From CAYGHG01 sp964349515 (GTDB lineage Bacteria > Oederibacteriota > PGYV01 > CAYGHG01): a stretch of 12,265 nucleotides of DNA. The stretch covers positions 1 through 12,265 of the forward strand of contig CAYGHG010000077.1 in NCBI GenBank assembly GCA_964349515.1, in the 5' to 3' direction. Under the pieces are notes generated by a model. The model ran no database searches, was not told the origin of the DNA, and saw only the letters and a list, made by a program, of their open reading frames with translations. The stretch's first letter is position 1; each line of letters opens with the position of its first letter. Positions 1 through 6,849 of the stretch are shown here, in pieces. The translations under genes and the position numbers were made by a program.

Positions 1-209
1 GTTTATTATAGCTCCCTTTGACAAATATTATATATTTATAACATAAAAACAGCTTTAAATAAAGAACAAAGGTCTGAACGAAAAAGATGAAAAAAACGTA
101 AGGTCAACGCCCCCTTTTTCCCAGCTTTTTGGAATAGGGGGGGGCACGATAATAGCTCCGGATGGCAAGGGCGGATGTGTTATTTTTCCGCCGGGCCGTC
201 AGTTCGACT
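1..209. other. Intergenic stretch without a supported gene
   Basis: No credible coding region is seen. On the minus strand there is an AGGGAG Shine-Dalgarno-like site (12-17) and a TATAAT box (27-32). These would fit a leftward gene starting just beyond base 1, but no start codon is visible inside the window. On the plus strand a consensus TTGACA (18-23) lies 18 bp before CATAAA (42-47), a possible promoter with no clear target; the only nearby ATG (88) opens a four-codon frame. A GC hairpin can form between GCCCCC (109-114) and GGGGGC (140-145), with an additional TTCC/GGAA pairing inside it, but no T-run follows directly on either strand, so it is not called a terminator. Everything here is weak. 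Confidence 0.35.
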
Positions 210-210
210 T

Positions 211-307
211 TGCGGCTTACGGCATGCGATCCACGAAGTGGGCGAACCCGTTCAGCTTCGCTCGCTTGCCGCGCTCCTGAAAATAAAATGGCGGAGAGAG
301 GGGGATT
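211..307. repeat. 97-bp direct repeat, copy 1 (carries tRNA-Ser 3'-end fragment)
   Basis: This block is identical base for base to 332-428, at an offset of 121 bp. Its last 19 bases (289-307) duplicate the 3' end of the neighbouring tRNA-Ser: the CCA, the discriminator, the acceptor strand and most of the 3' T-arm. The rest of the tRNA is missing here. The block contains small inverted repeats, including CCAC/GTGG around TTC (231-241). The 24 bases between the copies (308-331) are unlike the tRNA. The layout fits a tandem duplication of the region just 3' of the tRNA. A remnant of tRNA-targeted integration is an alternative, but there is no room for an element between the copies. Confidence 0.9.
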
Positions 308-331
308 TCGCAGGCCGTTGCCGCGGTTTAC

Positions 332-428
332 TGCGGCTTACGGCATGCGATCCACGAAGTGGGCGAACCCGTTCAGCTTCGCTCGCTTGCCGCGCTCCTG
401 AAAATAAAATGGCGGAGAGAGGGGGATT
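332..428. repeat. 97-bp direct repeat, copy 2 (joined to intact tRNA-Ser)
   Basis: This is the second perfect copy of 211-307. Positions 410-428 are the genuine 3' end of the tRNA-Ser gene, and 332-409 is its immediate 3' flank. That flank includes an A/T stretch (401-409) that reads TTTTATTTT on the tRNA strand directly after the CCA. This could serve as a short U-rich 3' trailer, and it is duplicated in copy 1 at 280-288. Confidence 0.9.
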
Positions 429-499
429 CGAACCCCCGAACCCGTTACCAGGTCAACTGCTTAGCAGGCAGTTGCCATAAGCCACTCGGCCATCTCTCC
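410..499 (-). tRNA. tRNA-Ser (anticodon GCU), CCA encoded
   Basis: On the minus strand the gene begins GGAGAGA at 499 and ends with TCTCTCC, discriminator G and an encoded CCA at 410. The D-arm begins GGCCGAGTGGC, as is typical of serine tRNAs. The anticodon arm is ACTGC, loop CTGCTAA, GCAGT, giving anticodon GCU, which reads AGC and AGU. A long variable arm follows, as expected for a class II tRNA. The T-arm has GGGGG, loop TTCGAAT, CCCCC. The total of 90 nt including CCA is normal for tRNA-Ser. The 3'-terminal 19 nt recur 121 bp downstream in the direct repeat. All arms can be folded by eye, so the identity is secure. Confidence 0.96.
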
Positions 500-548
500 G
501 CTTATAATTTCTTATTATATCGTACCCGTCTGATTTTGGATATTGCTG

Positions 549-577
549 ATTATACGTATTTAAAACCATAAAATCAA
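549..577 (-). promoter_or_regulatory. Probable sigma70-type promoter of tRNA-Ser
   Basis: On the minus strand TTGATT (572-577) is separated by exactly 17 bp from TATAAT (549-554). Transcription would start near 542, about 43 nt before the mature tRNA end. A second TATAAT (514-519) sits closer to the tRNA but lacks a recognisable -35 box, so it is a weaker alternative or an additional start. Confidence 0.6.
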
Positions 578-599
578 TGTTTTTTATCCCTTTATTCTG

Positions 600-608
600 T
601 GATATACT
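600..608 (+). promoter_or_regulatory. Possible extended -10 promoter for the LysE-family gene
   Basis: The plus strand reads TGATATACT, which fits an extended -10 (TG-N-TATAAT-like) with one mismatch. No good -35 box is present at the expected distance; only a T-run is found there. A start 7 to 8 bases downstream would fall at about 615-616, exactly on the preferred ATG of the transporter. The promoter would be divergent from the tRNA-Ser promoter in the same spacer. Confidence 0.35.
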
Positions 609-615
609 TTGCCCC

Positions 616-1248
616 ATGAACATTGAAATCGAGACACTAAAAGCTTTCACAAAAGCCTTTGCACTCGGATTAGCGATAGCGGCGCCTCTCGGGCCTATCG
701 GGCTTTTGTGCATACAGCGGACTGTGACATCGGGCTTCCGCTCCGGCTTCATGACCGGGCTCGGCGCGGCTTCAGCAGACGCGCTTTATATGTTTGCAGC
801 GGCATCAGGCATGTACGCTGTTATTAATTTTATCTCTTTTAACGCCTCCTGGCTTAAGCTCGCCGGCGGCATAGCTCTTATCATAATCGGCGGGCTGTCA
901 GCCGCAAAAAAGAGCGTTACAGCAATTGACATCTCACAGCCCAGGACGCGGGAATATGCAAAAGATTATGTGTCTGCTTTTCTTCTGACGCTGGCAAACC
1001 CCTTTACCCTTGTTTCATTTACCGCCGTTTTCGCGGGGCTCTCCCTGATAAAGACAGAGGCCGCGCCGTATGTCATAGGTGTGTTTTTCGGCTCGCTTTT
1101 CTGGTGGCTGTTTCTTTCGTTAAACCTGAAATTCCTTCAGGGCAGGCTGGCGGGTTTTCATCTCTTCCTTGTCAATATACTTTCAGGTTTTGTAATCCTT
1201 GCCTTTGGGTTAATCTTTACCATACAGTCGCTTGCTTCGCTTCTTTAA
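616..1248 (+). CDS. LysE/RhtB-family amino-acid exporter
   Basis: This 210-residue membrane protein resembles the LysE/RhtB translocator family, whose members export amino acids such as lysine, arginine, threonine or homoserine by proton-coupled transport. Visible family traits are an N-terminal hydrophobic helix with AAPLGPIG (residues 22-29), a glycine/alanine-rich second helix (GLGAASADALY, about 48-58), a third helix near 78-97, a charged loop (98-117), and a second half with TLANPF (125-130) and three more helices. The length matches the family (about 200-220). A frame opening at 577 exists, but ATG 616 is preferred because family proteins begin close to the first helix. No Shine-Dalgarno sequence precedes 616, and a possible extended -10 lies directly upstream. 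The substrate cannot be predicted; closeness to an arginine cluster is only suggestive, since the gene is on the opposite strand and separated from that cluster by typA. Its stop codon overlaps the typA stop. Confidence 0.85.
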   Translation: MNIEIETLKAFTKAFALGLAIAAPLGPIGLLCIQRTVTSGFRSGFMTGLGAASADALYMFAAASGMYAVINFISFNASWLKLAGGIALIIIGGLSAAKKSVTAIDISQPRTREYAKDYVSAFLLTLANPFTLVSFTAVFAGLSLIKTEAAPYVIGVFFGSLFWWLFLSLNLKFLQGRLAGFHLFLVNILSGFVILAFGLIFTIQSLASLL

Positions 1249-3077
1249 TTTTCTTCCAGGATCCTGTCCGCTTCCCTCTCGGCGCTCTTTCTCTTGTGCT
1301 TGTCCAGTATCCTTTTACGCATCCTGATGCTTTTTGGCGTTATCTCCAGAAGCTCATCGTCATTAATGTACTCCATCGCCTGCTCAAGAGAAAATTTTCT
1401 CGGCGGCTCCAGCCTTATCGCGTCGTCAGAGCCCGAGGCGCGCATATTGGTAAGTTTCTTTTCCCTGTTAACGTTGACTATGATATCATCCTCTCGGGTA
1501 TTTTCCCCCACCATCATTCCCGAATAAACTTCGGTTCCCGGCATAACAAAGAAAGCCCCCCTCGACTGCAGTTTGTCAAGCGCATAGGCCACGGTAATGC
1601 CGTCTTCAAGAGCAATCAACACGCCCCTGCTTCGCCCGGAGATTTCCCCTTTAAACGGCCCGTATTCGTGAAAGCTGTGGTTAAGTATTCCCTGTCCGCG
1701 TGTCTCGGTTAAAAATTCGTTTCTAAAACCGAGCAAACCGCGCGTGGGCGTGTGAAACTCAAGCCTCGTGTAGCCGCCTGTACCCTGCACCATATTCGTC
1801 ATCTCGCCCTTGCGCAGCCCCATCTTTTCAATAATAGCCCCTGTGAATTCATTGGGCACGTCCACTATTACATGCTCTACGGGCTCCTGAAGTTTTCCGC
1901 CTATTTCCCTGAATATTACTTTGGGTTTTGAGACCTGAAGTTCAAAACCCTCGCGCCTCATGTTTTCAATCAGTATTGAGAGCTGCAGCTCTCCGCGCCC
2001 CTTGACAATGAAAGAATCAGTTGCCTCGGTCATTTCAAGCACGATGCTTACATTTGTCTGCAGTTCCTTCTGCAGCCTCTCCAGTATGTTGCGGGAAGTA
2101 ACAAATTTTCCCTCCCTGCCCGCAAAAGGCGAGTTATTGACCATGAAATTCATCGAAACCGTGGGCTTATCAATGTCAATTGTGGGAAGCGCCTCAGGAA
2201 ACTCTTTGCACGCCATTGTATCTCCCACGTCCACATTCTCCGCACCCGCTATTGAAACAATATCCCCTGCGCGCGCTTCTTCCACTTCCACTTTTGCCAT
2301 ACCGTCGTATGTAAAAATCTTGGTCGCACGGAAGAGGTGCTTTGAGCCGTCCTTTTTTATCAGATATGCCTCGTCACCGCGCTTCAAGGCGCCGTTGTGC
2401 ACCTTGCCCGTCCCCATCTTGCCCACAAAATTATCGTACTCTATGTTTGATACCAGATACTGAAAAGGCTTGGAAGCGTCCCCAGAAGCGTTTTCAACGT
2501 GCTTGATAATCATGTCAAAAAGAGGCGTCATGTCACTTGACTCATCCGTCATATGGTATTTTGCTATGCCGTCCCTTGCCGAGGCGTACATAACCGGAAA
2601 ATCCAGCTGGTCGTTTGCGGCATTTAGTTCCACAAAAAGGTCAAACACCATGTTTAAAACCTCATCAGGCCTTGCATTGGGCCTGTCTATCTTGTTTATG
2701 ACAACTATGGGCATAAGCCCGGCTTCAAGTGATTTTTTCAGGACGTACTTGGTCTGGGGCATCGTGCCTTCAAAAGCGTCAACCACGAGCAGTACGGAAT
2801 CAACCATTTTCAAAATACGCTGTACCTCGCCGCCGAAATCCGCGTGGCCCGGGGTGTCTACTATGTTTACTTTATGTTCTTTATACCTAAAAGAGGCGTT
2901 TTTTGAAAATATGGTTATTCCGCGCTCGCGCTCCAGGTCGTTTGAGTCCATAACCCGCTCGCCCACCTGGTCAGTCTGGCGGCCGAAAACGCCCGACTGC
3001 TTTAAAAGCGCGTCAACCAGCGTGGTCTTACCGTGGTCTACGTGCGCTACTATCGCTATGTTCTTTATCTTATTCAT
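1245..3077 (-). CDS. typA: Ribosome-associated translational GTPase TypA/BipA
   Basis: This 610-residue protein is full length for TypA/BipA (about 605-615), a translation-factor GTPase that binds the 70S ribosome and supports ribosome assembly and growth under stress. GTPase motifs are clear: G1 AHVDHGKTT (11-19), G2 RGITI (52-56), G3 DTPGH (74-78), G4 NKID (128-131) and G5 SAR (166-168). An EF-G-like beta-barrel domain, an alpha/beta domain (GRGELQLSILIENMRREG) and the TypA-specific C-terminal domain follow (TRGLLGFRNEFLTETRGQG; GMMVGENTREDDI). The start is supported by AAGGA at 3091-3095, although the 13-nt spacing is long. The C-terminal stop is shared with the convergent transporter, leaving no intergenic terminator. 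The gene has its own promoter upstream but lies in line with the arginine-containing gene run, so read-through is possible. There is no sign of truncation. Confidence 0.98.
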   Translation of the reverse strand: MNKIKNIAIVAHVDHGKTTLVDALLKQSGVFGRQTDQVGERVMDSNDLERERGITIFSKNASFRYKEHKVNIVDTPGHADFGGEVQRILKMVDSVLLVVDAFEGTMPQTKYVLKKSLEAGLMPIVVINKIDRPNARPDEVLNMVFDLFVELNAANDQLDFPVMYASARDGIAKYHMTDESSDMTPLFDMIIKHVENASGDASKPFQYLVSNIEYDNFVGKMGTGKVHNGALKRGDEAYLIKKDGSKHLFRATKIFTYDGMAKVEVEEARAGDIVSIAGAENVDVGDTMACKEFPEALPTIDIDKPTVSMNFMVNNSPFAGREGKFVTSRNILERLQKELQTNVSIVLEMTEATDSFIVKGRGELQLSILIENMRREGFELQVSKPKVIFREIGGKLQEPVEHVIVDVPNEFTGAIIEKMGLRKGEMTNMVQGTGGYTRLEFHTPTRGLLGFRNEFLTETRGQGILNHSFHEYGPFKGEISGRSRGVLIALEDGITVAYALDKLQSRGAFFVMPGTEVYSGMMVGENTREDDIIVNVNREKKLTNMRASGSDDAIRLEPPRKFSLEQAMEYINDDELLEITPKSIRMRKRILDKHKRKSAEREADRILEEN

Positions 3078-3193
3078 TAATATAATACCATCCTTTAATA
3101 GAGTTTTAAGTCAGGGAGACACGGGACAGGGGGTTAAAAACACCTTCTGTTACGGTTCTCTTGCCGGCTTACATGCAATTTCTAATCCGTGTG

Positions 3194-3222
3194 ATTATAT
3201 GAAAAAAAAAGCAATAAAGCAA
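3194..3222 (-). promoter_or_regulatory. Probable typA promoter (TTGCTT-N17-TATAAT)
   Basis: On the minus strand TTGCTT (3217-3222) is 17 bp from a perfect TATAAT (3194-3199), with nine consecutive Ts inside the spacer. Transcription would start near 3187, giving a leader of about 110 nt before the typA ATG. Within that leader ACAG/CTGT and GGT/ACC can pair as a small interrupted hairpin (about 3126-3150); no known riboswitch is recognised. The remaining spacer (3223-3306) holds nothing else identifiable. No convincing terminator for the upstream hydrolase gene is seen: a CTGT/ACAG mini-hairpin next to the T-rich stretch is too short to call. Confidence 0.6.
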
Positions 3223-3306
3223 ACTGTATTTACAGGCGGTACTGTGTGCAATATCATATCCCCGCCCCTTTGGGTATAGATGCCAGGCGAGAGGGGCTTT
3301 TAAGCC

Positions 3307-3348
3307 TTAAGTTTTAACTTTCAGCTTCAAACTTTCAGTTTTCAGCTT
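3307..3348 (-). repeat. Degenerate heptad tandem repeat, array A
   Basis: Read on the minus strand, 3348 to 3307 divides into six consecutive 7-mers: AAGCTGA, AAACTGA, AAGTTTG, AAGCTGA, AAGTTAA, AACTTAA. The stop codon of the alpha/beta hydrolase (3342-3344) is the TGA of the first unit, so the array begins inside the coding sequence. The same 7-mer family appears at 6801-6849 and 12184-12265 in the same orientation. Confidence 0.75.
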
Positions 3349-4175
3349 AGAACAACTGCTTTTTCCTTTATCCACCTTAAAATATCCCTGTAAATCTCTT
3401 TCCTGTTCTTTTCCATCAGCAGTGCGTGAAGGCTGTTTTCATAAACAATGAGTTCTTTGGGGCATTTTATTTTTTCAAAGACTTTTTTTGAATACTCTGT
3501 GTCAATAAGCGCGTCCCTGCCGGATAAAAGCATTAGAAGCGGGACATTAAGTTTTCCGATAAACATTGAAGCCCTGAACATTTCAACGAAGAGCTCCCGC
3601 AAAAGCAAAGGCGAAGCTTTTTTATGCTCTGAGCGGTCCTTCTTCATCTTTTTCAGCATCTTAAGGTCGCTCGTCAGGTCCTCATCTTTGTATGGCGCCT
3701 CTACCCCTTCATCCGCGTGTCTGAAAAGTTTTAAGAATATCGCTGCCCTCTGAAAAAAATTCCAGCTGAAGCGGTCCTTAAAAGCAGGCACGCTTAAGAT
3801 GAGGCCCGCATAGGCACTGTCGCGGAAAAGAACGTGTGAAGCCGCCAAAAGCCCGCCCATAGACTCGCCTATGATGAAAAAAGGCACCTCTTTGCACTCT
3901 TCAATCGCCATTTTTTTTAAAGCCTTTATTTCAGAGTGAAAAACCGCGGCAGACCTTACATGCCCTTTCGCATGCCCTTCACCTGCGGCAAGCACTCCGT
4001 GGCCCTCAAGCTCTACCGCATAGCAGTTTACACGCGACTTGTTAAGAAAAACCGAGAGTTCCTCAAATCTCGATGAACTCGCGCCCATGCCGTGCACCAT
4101 TATCGCAGCAGCACGGGGTTTTCTCACCCTCCACGCCCTGTATGTCACACTGCCGGTTGTTTTTACCGCACTCAT
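3342..4175 (-). CDS. Alpha/beta hydrolase (serine hydrolase, lysophospholipase/monoacylglycerol-lipase-like)
   Basis: This 277-residue cytoplasmic-looking protein has the alpha/beta-hydrolase plan of the Hydrolase_4 / serine aminopeptidase S33 group. An oxyanion-hole strand ends in VHGMG (27-31). The nucleophile elbow is GESMGG (103-108) with Ser105. The acid is probably Asp221 in SGRDALID, and the catalytic His is probably His250 in NSLHALL. The ordering and spacing of the Ser-Asp-His triad fit an active esterase or lipase. A lid-like charged insertion lies at about 150-190. There is no signal peptide. Its ATG overlaps the mazG stop as ATGA (4172-4175) and no strong Shine-Dalgarno site is present, so translation is probably coupled to mazG. 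The last codon and stop lie in the heptad repeat array. The substrate is unknown; monoacylglycerols, lysophospholipids or another ester are equally possible. Confidence 0.88.
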   Translation of the reverse strand: MSAVKTTGSVTYRAWRVRKPRAAAIMVHGMGASSSRFEELSVFLNKSRVNCYAVELEGHGVLAAGEGHAKGHVRSAAVFHSEIKALKKMAIEECKEVPFFIIGESMGGLLAASHVLFRDSAYAGLILSVPAFKDRFSWNFFQRAAIFLKLFRHADEGVEAPYKDEDLTSDLKMLKKMKKDRSEHKKASPLLLRELFVEMFRASMFIGKLNVPLLMLLSGRDALIDTEYSKKVFEKIKCPKELIVYENSLHALLMEKNRKEIYRDILRWIKEKAVVLS

Positions 4176-4939
4176 TTTTTCACGCTCTTTTTAGCTGCCG
4201 CCCATAAAGCCAGCATTTCTTTTTCGGTCATATCATGTTTTATGTGTTTCTCGATTTTTCTGAAACGGCGGGTAAACTTGTCATTCGCCGACTGCAGTGC
4301 CTCTTCCGGGTTTATTTTAAGCTGGCCGGCGAGCGTTACGGTGACAAAAAGCAGGTCCCCCAGTTCTTCGTAAATCCCCTTTCTGTACCCTTTTTCAGCC
4401 GCTTCTCGGAGCTCAGAGAGTTCTTCGCGGTATTTTTTCATCACAGCGCCGTACCCGCTGAATTTAAAACCCGTTGACCGCGCCTTTGACTGGAGCCTGC
4501 GCGAGCGCAAAAGAGCAGGCAGCGCTTTGGGCACACCCTCAAGCACTGACTTTCTTTTTTTAGTTTTTTTCTTTTCGGCTTCCCAGAAGTCGCGCACAAG
4601 CGCTCCGGTCTTTAACCCCTTTTTGTCCCCGAAAACATGGGGATGCCTGGAGATGAGTTTGTGATTTAAACCCTCTATCACTTCATAAATGTCAAACCTG
4701 CCCCTTGAGCGCGCAATCTCGCTGTGAAAGACTACCTGAAGCAAAAGGTCGCCGAGTTCTTCCTTCAGTTCCGCATCTTTCCCTTTTTTAACCGCCTCAA
4801 TCACCTCGTATGCTTCTTCAAGTATGTAGGGGAGAAGCGTCCTGTGCGTTTGTTTTCTGTCCCAGGGGCATCCGCCGTCACCCCTTAACCTTGACATTAC
4901 TTCAATCAGCTTTGAGAATTCCTTTTCCCGCGCTTTCAT
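4172..4939 (-). CDS. mazG: Nucleoside triphosphate pyrophosphohydrolase MazG
   Basis: This 255-residue protein is a complete two-domain MazG, which hydrolyses (d)NTPs to the monophosphate and pyrophosphate and clears non-canonical nucleotides. The N-terminal signature GCPWDRKQTH is at 23-32. The first MazG metal-binding helix pair is EEAYEVIEA (41-49) plus EELGDLL (60-66), giving the E-E-x-x-E ... E-x-x-D arrangement (41, 42, 45, 61, 64). HVFGD is at 101-105. The second repeat has EELSE (172-176) and EELGDLLF (191-198). The length matches full-size MazG (about 260) rather than the single-domain forms. Both ends overlap neighbours by 4 bp as ATGA: its start with the spermidine-synthase-like gene and its stop with the hydrolase start. 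Only a weak GGGG-type ribosome site precedes it, pointing to coupled translation. Confidence 0.96.
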   Translation of the reverse strand: MKAREKEFSKLIEVMSRLRGDGGCPWDRKQTHRTLLPYILEEAYEVIEAVKKGKDAELKEELGDLLLQVVFHSEIARSRGRFDIYEVIEGLNHKLISRHPHVFGDKKGLKTGALVRDFWEAEKKKTKKRKSVLEGVPKALPALLRSRRLQSKARSTGFKFSGYGAVMKKYREELSELREAAEKGYRKGIYEELGDLLFVTVTLAGQLKINPEEALQSANDKFTRRFRKIEKHIKHDMTEKEMLALWAAAKKSVKK

Positions 4940-6777
4940 TTATCCCCGCCGGAGGGCGAGAGAAACACCGCCGCGGCTATTACCGCGTTAATAATCAGCA
5001 GCCCCGCGGCACCGAGCGCAGGCAGGACAAATATCGCGGCGCACAATGCCGCCGCTGCTGCGCCCGCCGACTCAAAAGTCTGAAGAGCCGCCGCCCCGAA
5101 AAACCTCAGCCTGGAATTAAACATCGCGCCCTGTATGAAACCCGCGGCCGCGGTAAAAAGCATGACAGCAACAGCCGCACCGGGCGAAAAATATATGGTA
5201 AACAAAACAGCTGCGTTTAAAATAACGGCGCCTGCCATAAGCGGCCGCTCCCATTCCGCGGCCCTGCCCGAGAAAAAAGCGCCTGCCAGCAGCCCTGCCC
5301 AGTAGATGGCAAGAATAATTCCTATATATCTGTAAAGACCGCCGTAAAGCCACTGAAAAAACCAGGCAAGTGTTATGAGAAGGGATATGGAAATAAACGA
5401 AGCCGCTGCCGAAAAAACCGGCGGAAGCGCGCTGCCCCCCTGCTTTGAAAACCCGAATGCAAGCAGCGCGCACAGCACCGCAATCGCCGCTGCTCCCAGG
5501 GCAAAAACAGAGCCTTTCGCGCCTCCGAAAAATGCCTGCCTCAGGCTGTCACTGAAAGCGGCCGGAACCGGCCCGCTGCCGCCGTTTGAATGAAGGGAGG
5601 TAATTGAGCCCCCGCTTTTCAGCGCGCCTTCCGCATTTTTAAAAAGTCCTGCGGAACGCAGCCTCAACGAAGCGACAGAACTTTCCCCTGCAGTATTAAT
5701 AATTATAGTGTCAAACTTCCTGTCAGGCGCGCTTCTGAAAAACGCCTCGGGGTCACCGTAGATAAATCTCACGTTAACGGTGTTGGCAATATCAGCCCCG
5801 AAAAATAACGCAGAAGCGTATGCAGATTCCGCAAAAGGCTCAAGTGCGGATACCGACGCTGCCGCGGGATACTTTTTTCTCTCGTTGACCCCGCCTGCGT
5901 AGCCTCCTTCTATTAATAATACGTCACCTTGCGGCGCGGCGGAAGAAACCAGTCTTGCAAGCCCCGAGCCGGGGTACTCATACCGTTTTGAGCCGTTTAC
6001 GTAAAGGCTGTAAACACCCTCTTTTTTTGTTATGGCTGTCTTTTCATTTGCCGACTCTGAAACGTGCAGTACCTGCTCTCCTTTTTTCGAAAGCGAAAAA
6101 GTGTAAGCATCAAAACGCTCCGGTATGCCTCCCATAAGAGGCATGAGATAGATAATCGCCATAGTGACTATTGAGAGGGTTATAACTTTTCCCTCGGGGC
6201 CTTTTTCCCTGAAGAGAATGTATGCAAGAGCCATGTTTATTATCCCCGTCCAGTAAAGCAGCATGAGAGGCGGCAGGCGGCCGGCCGCGAAAAGCGAAAA
6301 GATTATGCCCGCACTTACGCACCCTGCCGCGAATACAGCTATGGCGCTTCTGGCTATGACTTCTTTTCTCTGAATAGTAAGGGCAAGGCTTAAAACGGCA
6401 AAAAGCACCGCTGTCATGGCACCCGTCAGTAAAGCCGGCGCGGCGCATAAAAAGGCTTCGGCCGGGCCTCTGACTTCAAAAGCGCCTGCAATAAACCTCA
6501 GAAGTACCGGCGCGAGAAGCGTTACAAAAGCGTTCGCAGCCGTCAGGAGGGCTGTCAGCACCATCAGTTTTTTTGCGGTCAGCTTCAGAATTGCTCTTTC
6601 ATAGAAAAGCGAAACTGACAGTACCGCGCCTGCCGACCAAAAGAAAATCATGGCCGCAAGGCCTGATTCCATAGGCGAAGCGGCTGAGAGCATCTCCCTA
6701 AAAAATACCGCCTGCCCGGTAATTGCGGTAAAACCCGCAGCGAAAAGAAGTATTATTACCCTGTAATAGTCATTCAT
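4936..6777 (-). CDS. Polytopic membrane protein with an embedded spermidine-synthase-like domain
   Basis: This 613-residue protein has three parts: an N-terminal membrane region (about 5-215, roughly seven helices), a soluble domain (about 222-420) and a C-terminal membrane region (about 423-606, roughly six helices). This is the layout of fused membrane/spermidine-synthase-like proteins common in uncultivated bacteria. The soluble part follows a SpeE-type Rossmann fold: VLLIEGGYAGG (286-296) replaces the usual GGGDGG loop, LEP (312-314) keeps the ribose-binding Glu at 313, and FDTIIINTAG (355-364) occupies the place of the catalytic D-V-I-I-x-D segment. The expected proton-acceptor Asp is Asn361 here. 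Ordinary aminopropyl transfer is therefore doubtful, and the protein may bind a nucleoside-type ligand or do something else. The start is supported by GGAGG at 6783-6787, 5 nt from ATG. The stop overlaps mazG. Helix counts are by eye. Confidence 0.75.
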   Translation of the reverse strand: MNDYYRVIILLFAAGFTAITGQAVFFREMLSAASPMESGLAAMIFFWSAGAVLSVSLFYERAILKLTAKKLMVLTALLTAANAFVTLLAPVLLRFIAGAFEVRGPAEAFLCAAPALLTGAMTAVLFAVLSLALTIQRKEVIARSAIAVFAAGCVSAGIIFSLFAAGRLPPLMLLYWTGIINMALAYILFREKGPEGKVITLSIVTMAIIYLMPLMGGIPERFDAYTFSLSKKGEQVLHVSESANEKTAITKKEGVYSLYVNGSKRYEYPGSGLARLVSSAAPQGDVLLIEGGYAGGVNERKKYPAAASVSALEPFAESAYASALFFGADIANTVNVRFIYGDPEAFFRSAPDRKFDTIIINTAGESSVASLRLRSAGLFKNAEGALKSGGSITSLHSNGGSGPVPAAFSDSLRQAFFGGAKGSVFALGAAAIAVLCALLAFGFSKQGGSALPPVFSAAASFISISLLITLAWFFQWLYGGLYRYIGIILAIYWAGLLAGAFFSGRAAEWERPLMAGAVILNAAVLFTIYFSPGAAVAVMLFTAAAGFIQGAMFNSRLRFFGAAALQTFESAGAAAAALCAAIFVLPALGAAGLLIINAVIAAAVFLSPSGGDK

Positions 6778-6800
6778 TTAAGCCTCCGCTCTGAGAAAAA

Positions 6801-6849
6801 GAGTCTAAAGTTTAAAGTCTACAGTCTGCAGTTTACAGTTCGTACTTTG
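6801..6849 (-). repeat. Degenerate heptad tandem repeat, array B
   Basis: On the plus strand 6801-6849 divides cleanly into seven 7-mers: GAGTCTA, AAGTTTA, AAGTCTA, CAGTCTG, CAGTTTA, CAGTTCG, TACTTTG. Read on the gene strand these resemble the AAACTGA-type units of the other two arrays. The array lies between the 153-residue membrane protein gene and the ribosome-binding site of the spermidine-synthase-like gene. Confidence 0.7.

Noticed and set aside
109..145. Rho-independent terminator from the GCCCCC/GGGGGC hairpin
   Set aside because: There is no immediate T-run on either strand and the central pairing is irregular.
211..428. attL/attR of a mobile element at tRNA-Ser
   Set aside because: The repeats end in the tRNA 3' end, as att sites do, but only 24 bp separate them and no integrase is nearby, so no element can be claimed.
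162..480. Plus-strand open frames with repeated peptide segments across the direct repeats and tRNA
   Set aside because: They are translations of the 97-bp repeat and of the antisense strand of tRNA-Ser, a well-known source of spurious proteins. The repeated peptide simply reflects the DNA repeat.
453..752. 99-codon minus-strand frame over the tRNA, promoter spacer and start of the transporter gene
   Set aside because: It crosses tRNA-Ser and two promoters and is antisense to the transporter; there are no family features.
3206..3240. Terminator of the hydrolase transcript (CTGT/ACAG with a T-rich tail, minus strand)
   Set aside because: The stem is only 4 bp, and the T-run lies inside the typA promoter spacer.
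2470..3279. 269-codon plus-strand open frame opposite typA
   Set aside because: It lies antisense to the highly conserved GTPase domain, is serine-rich with no recognisable motif, and has no supporting ribosome site.
4936..6777. Frameshifted pair of genes (separate transporter and spermidine synthase)
   Set aside because: The frame is continuous over 613 codons, and membrane-SpeE-membrane fusions are a known layout.
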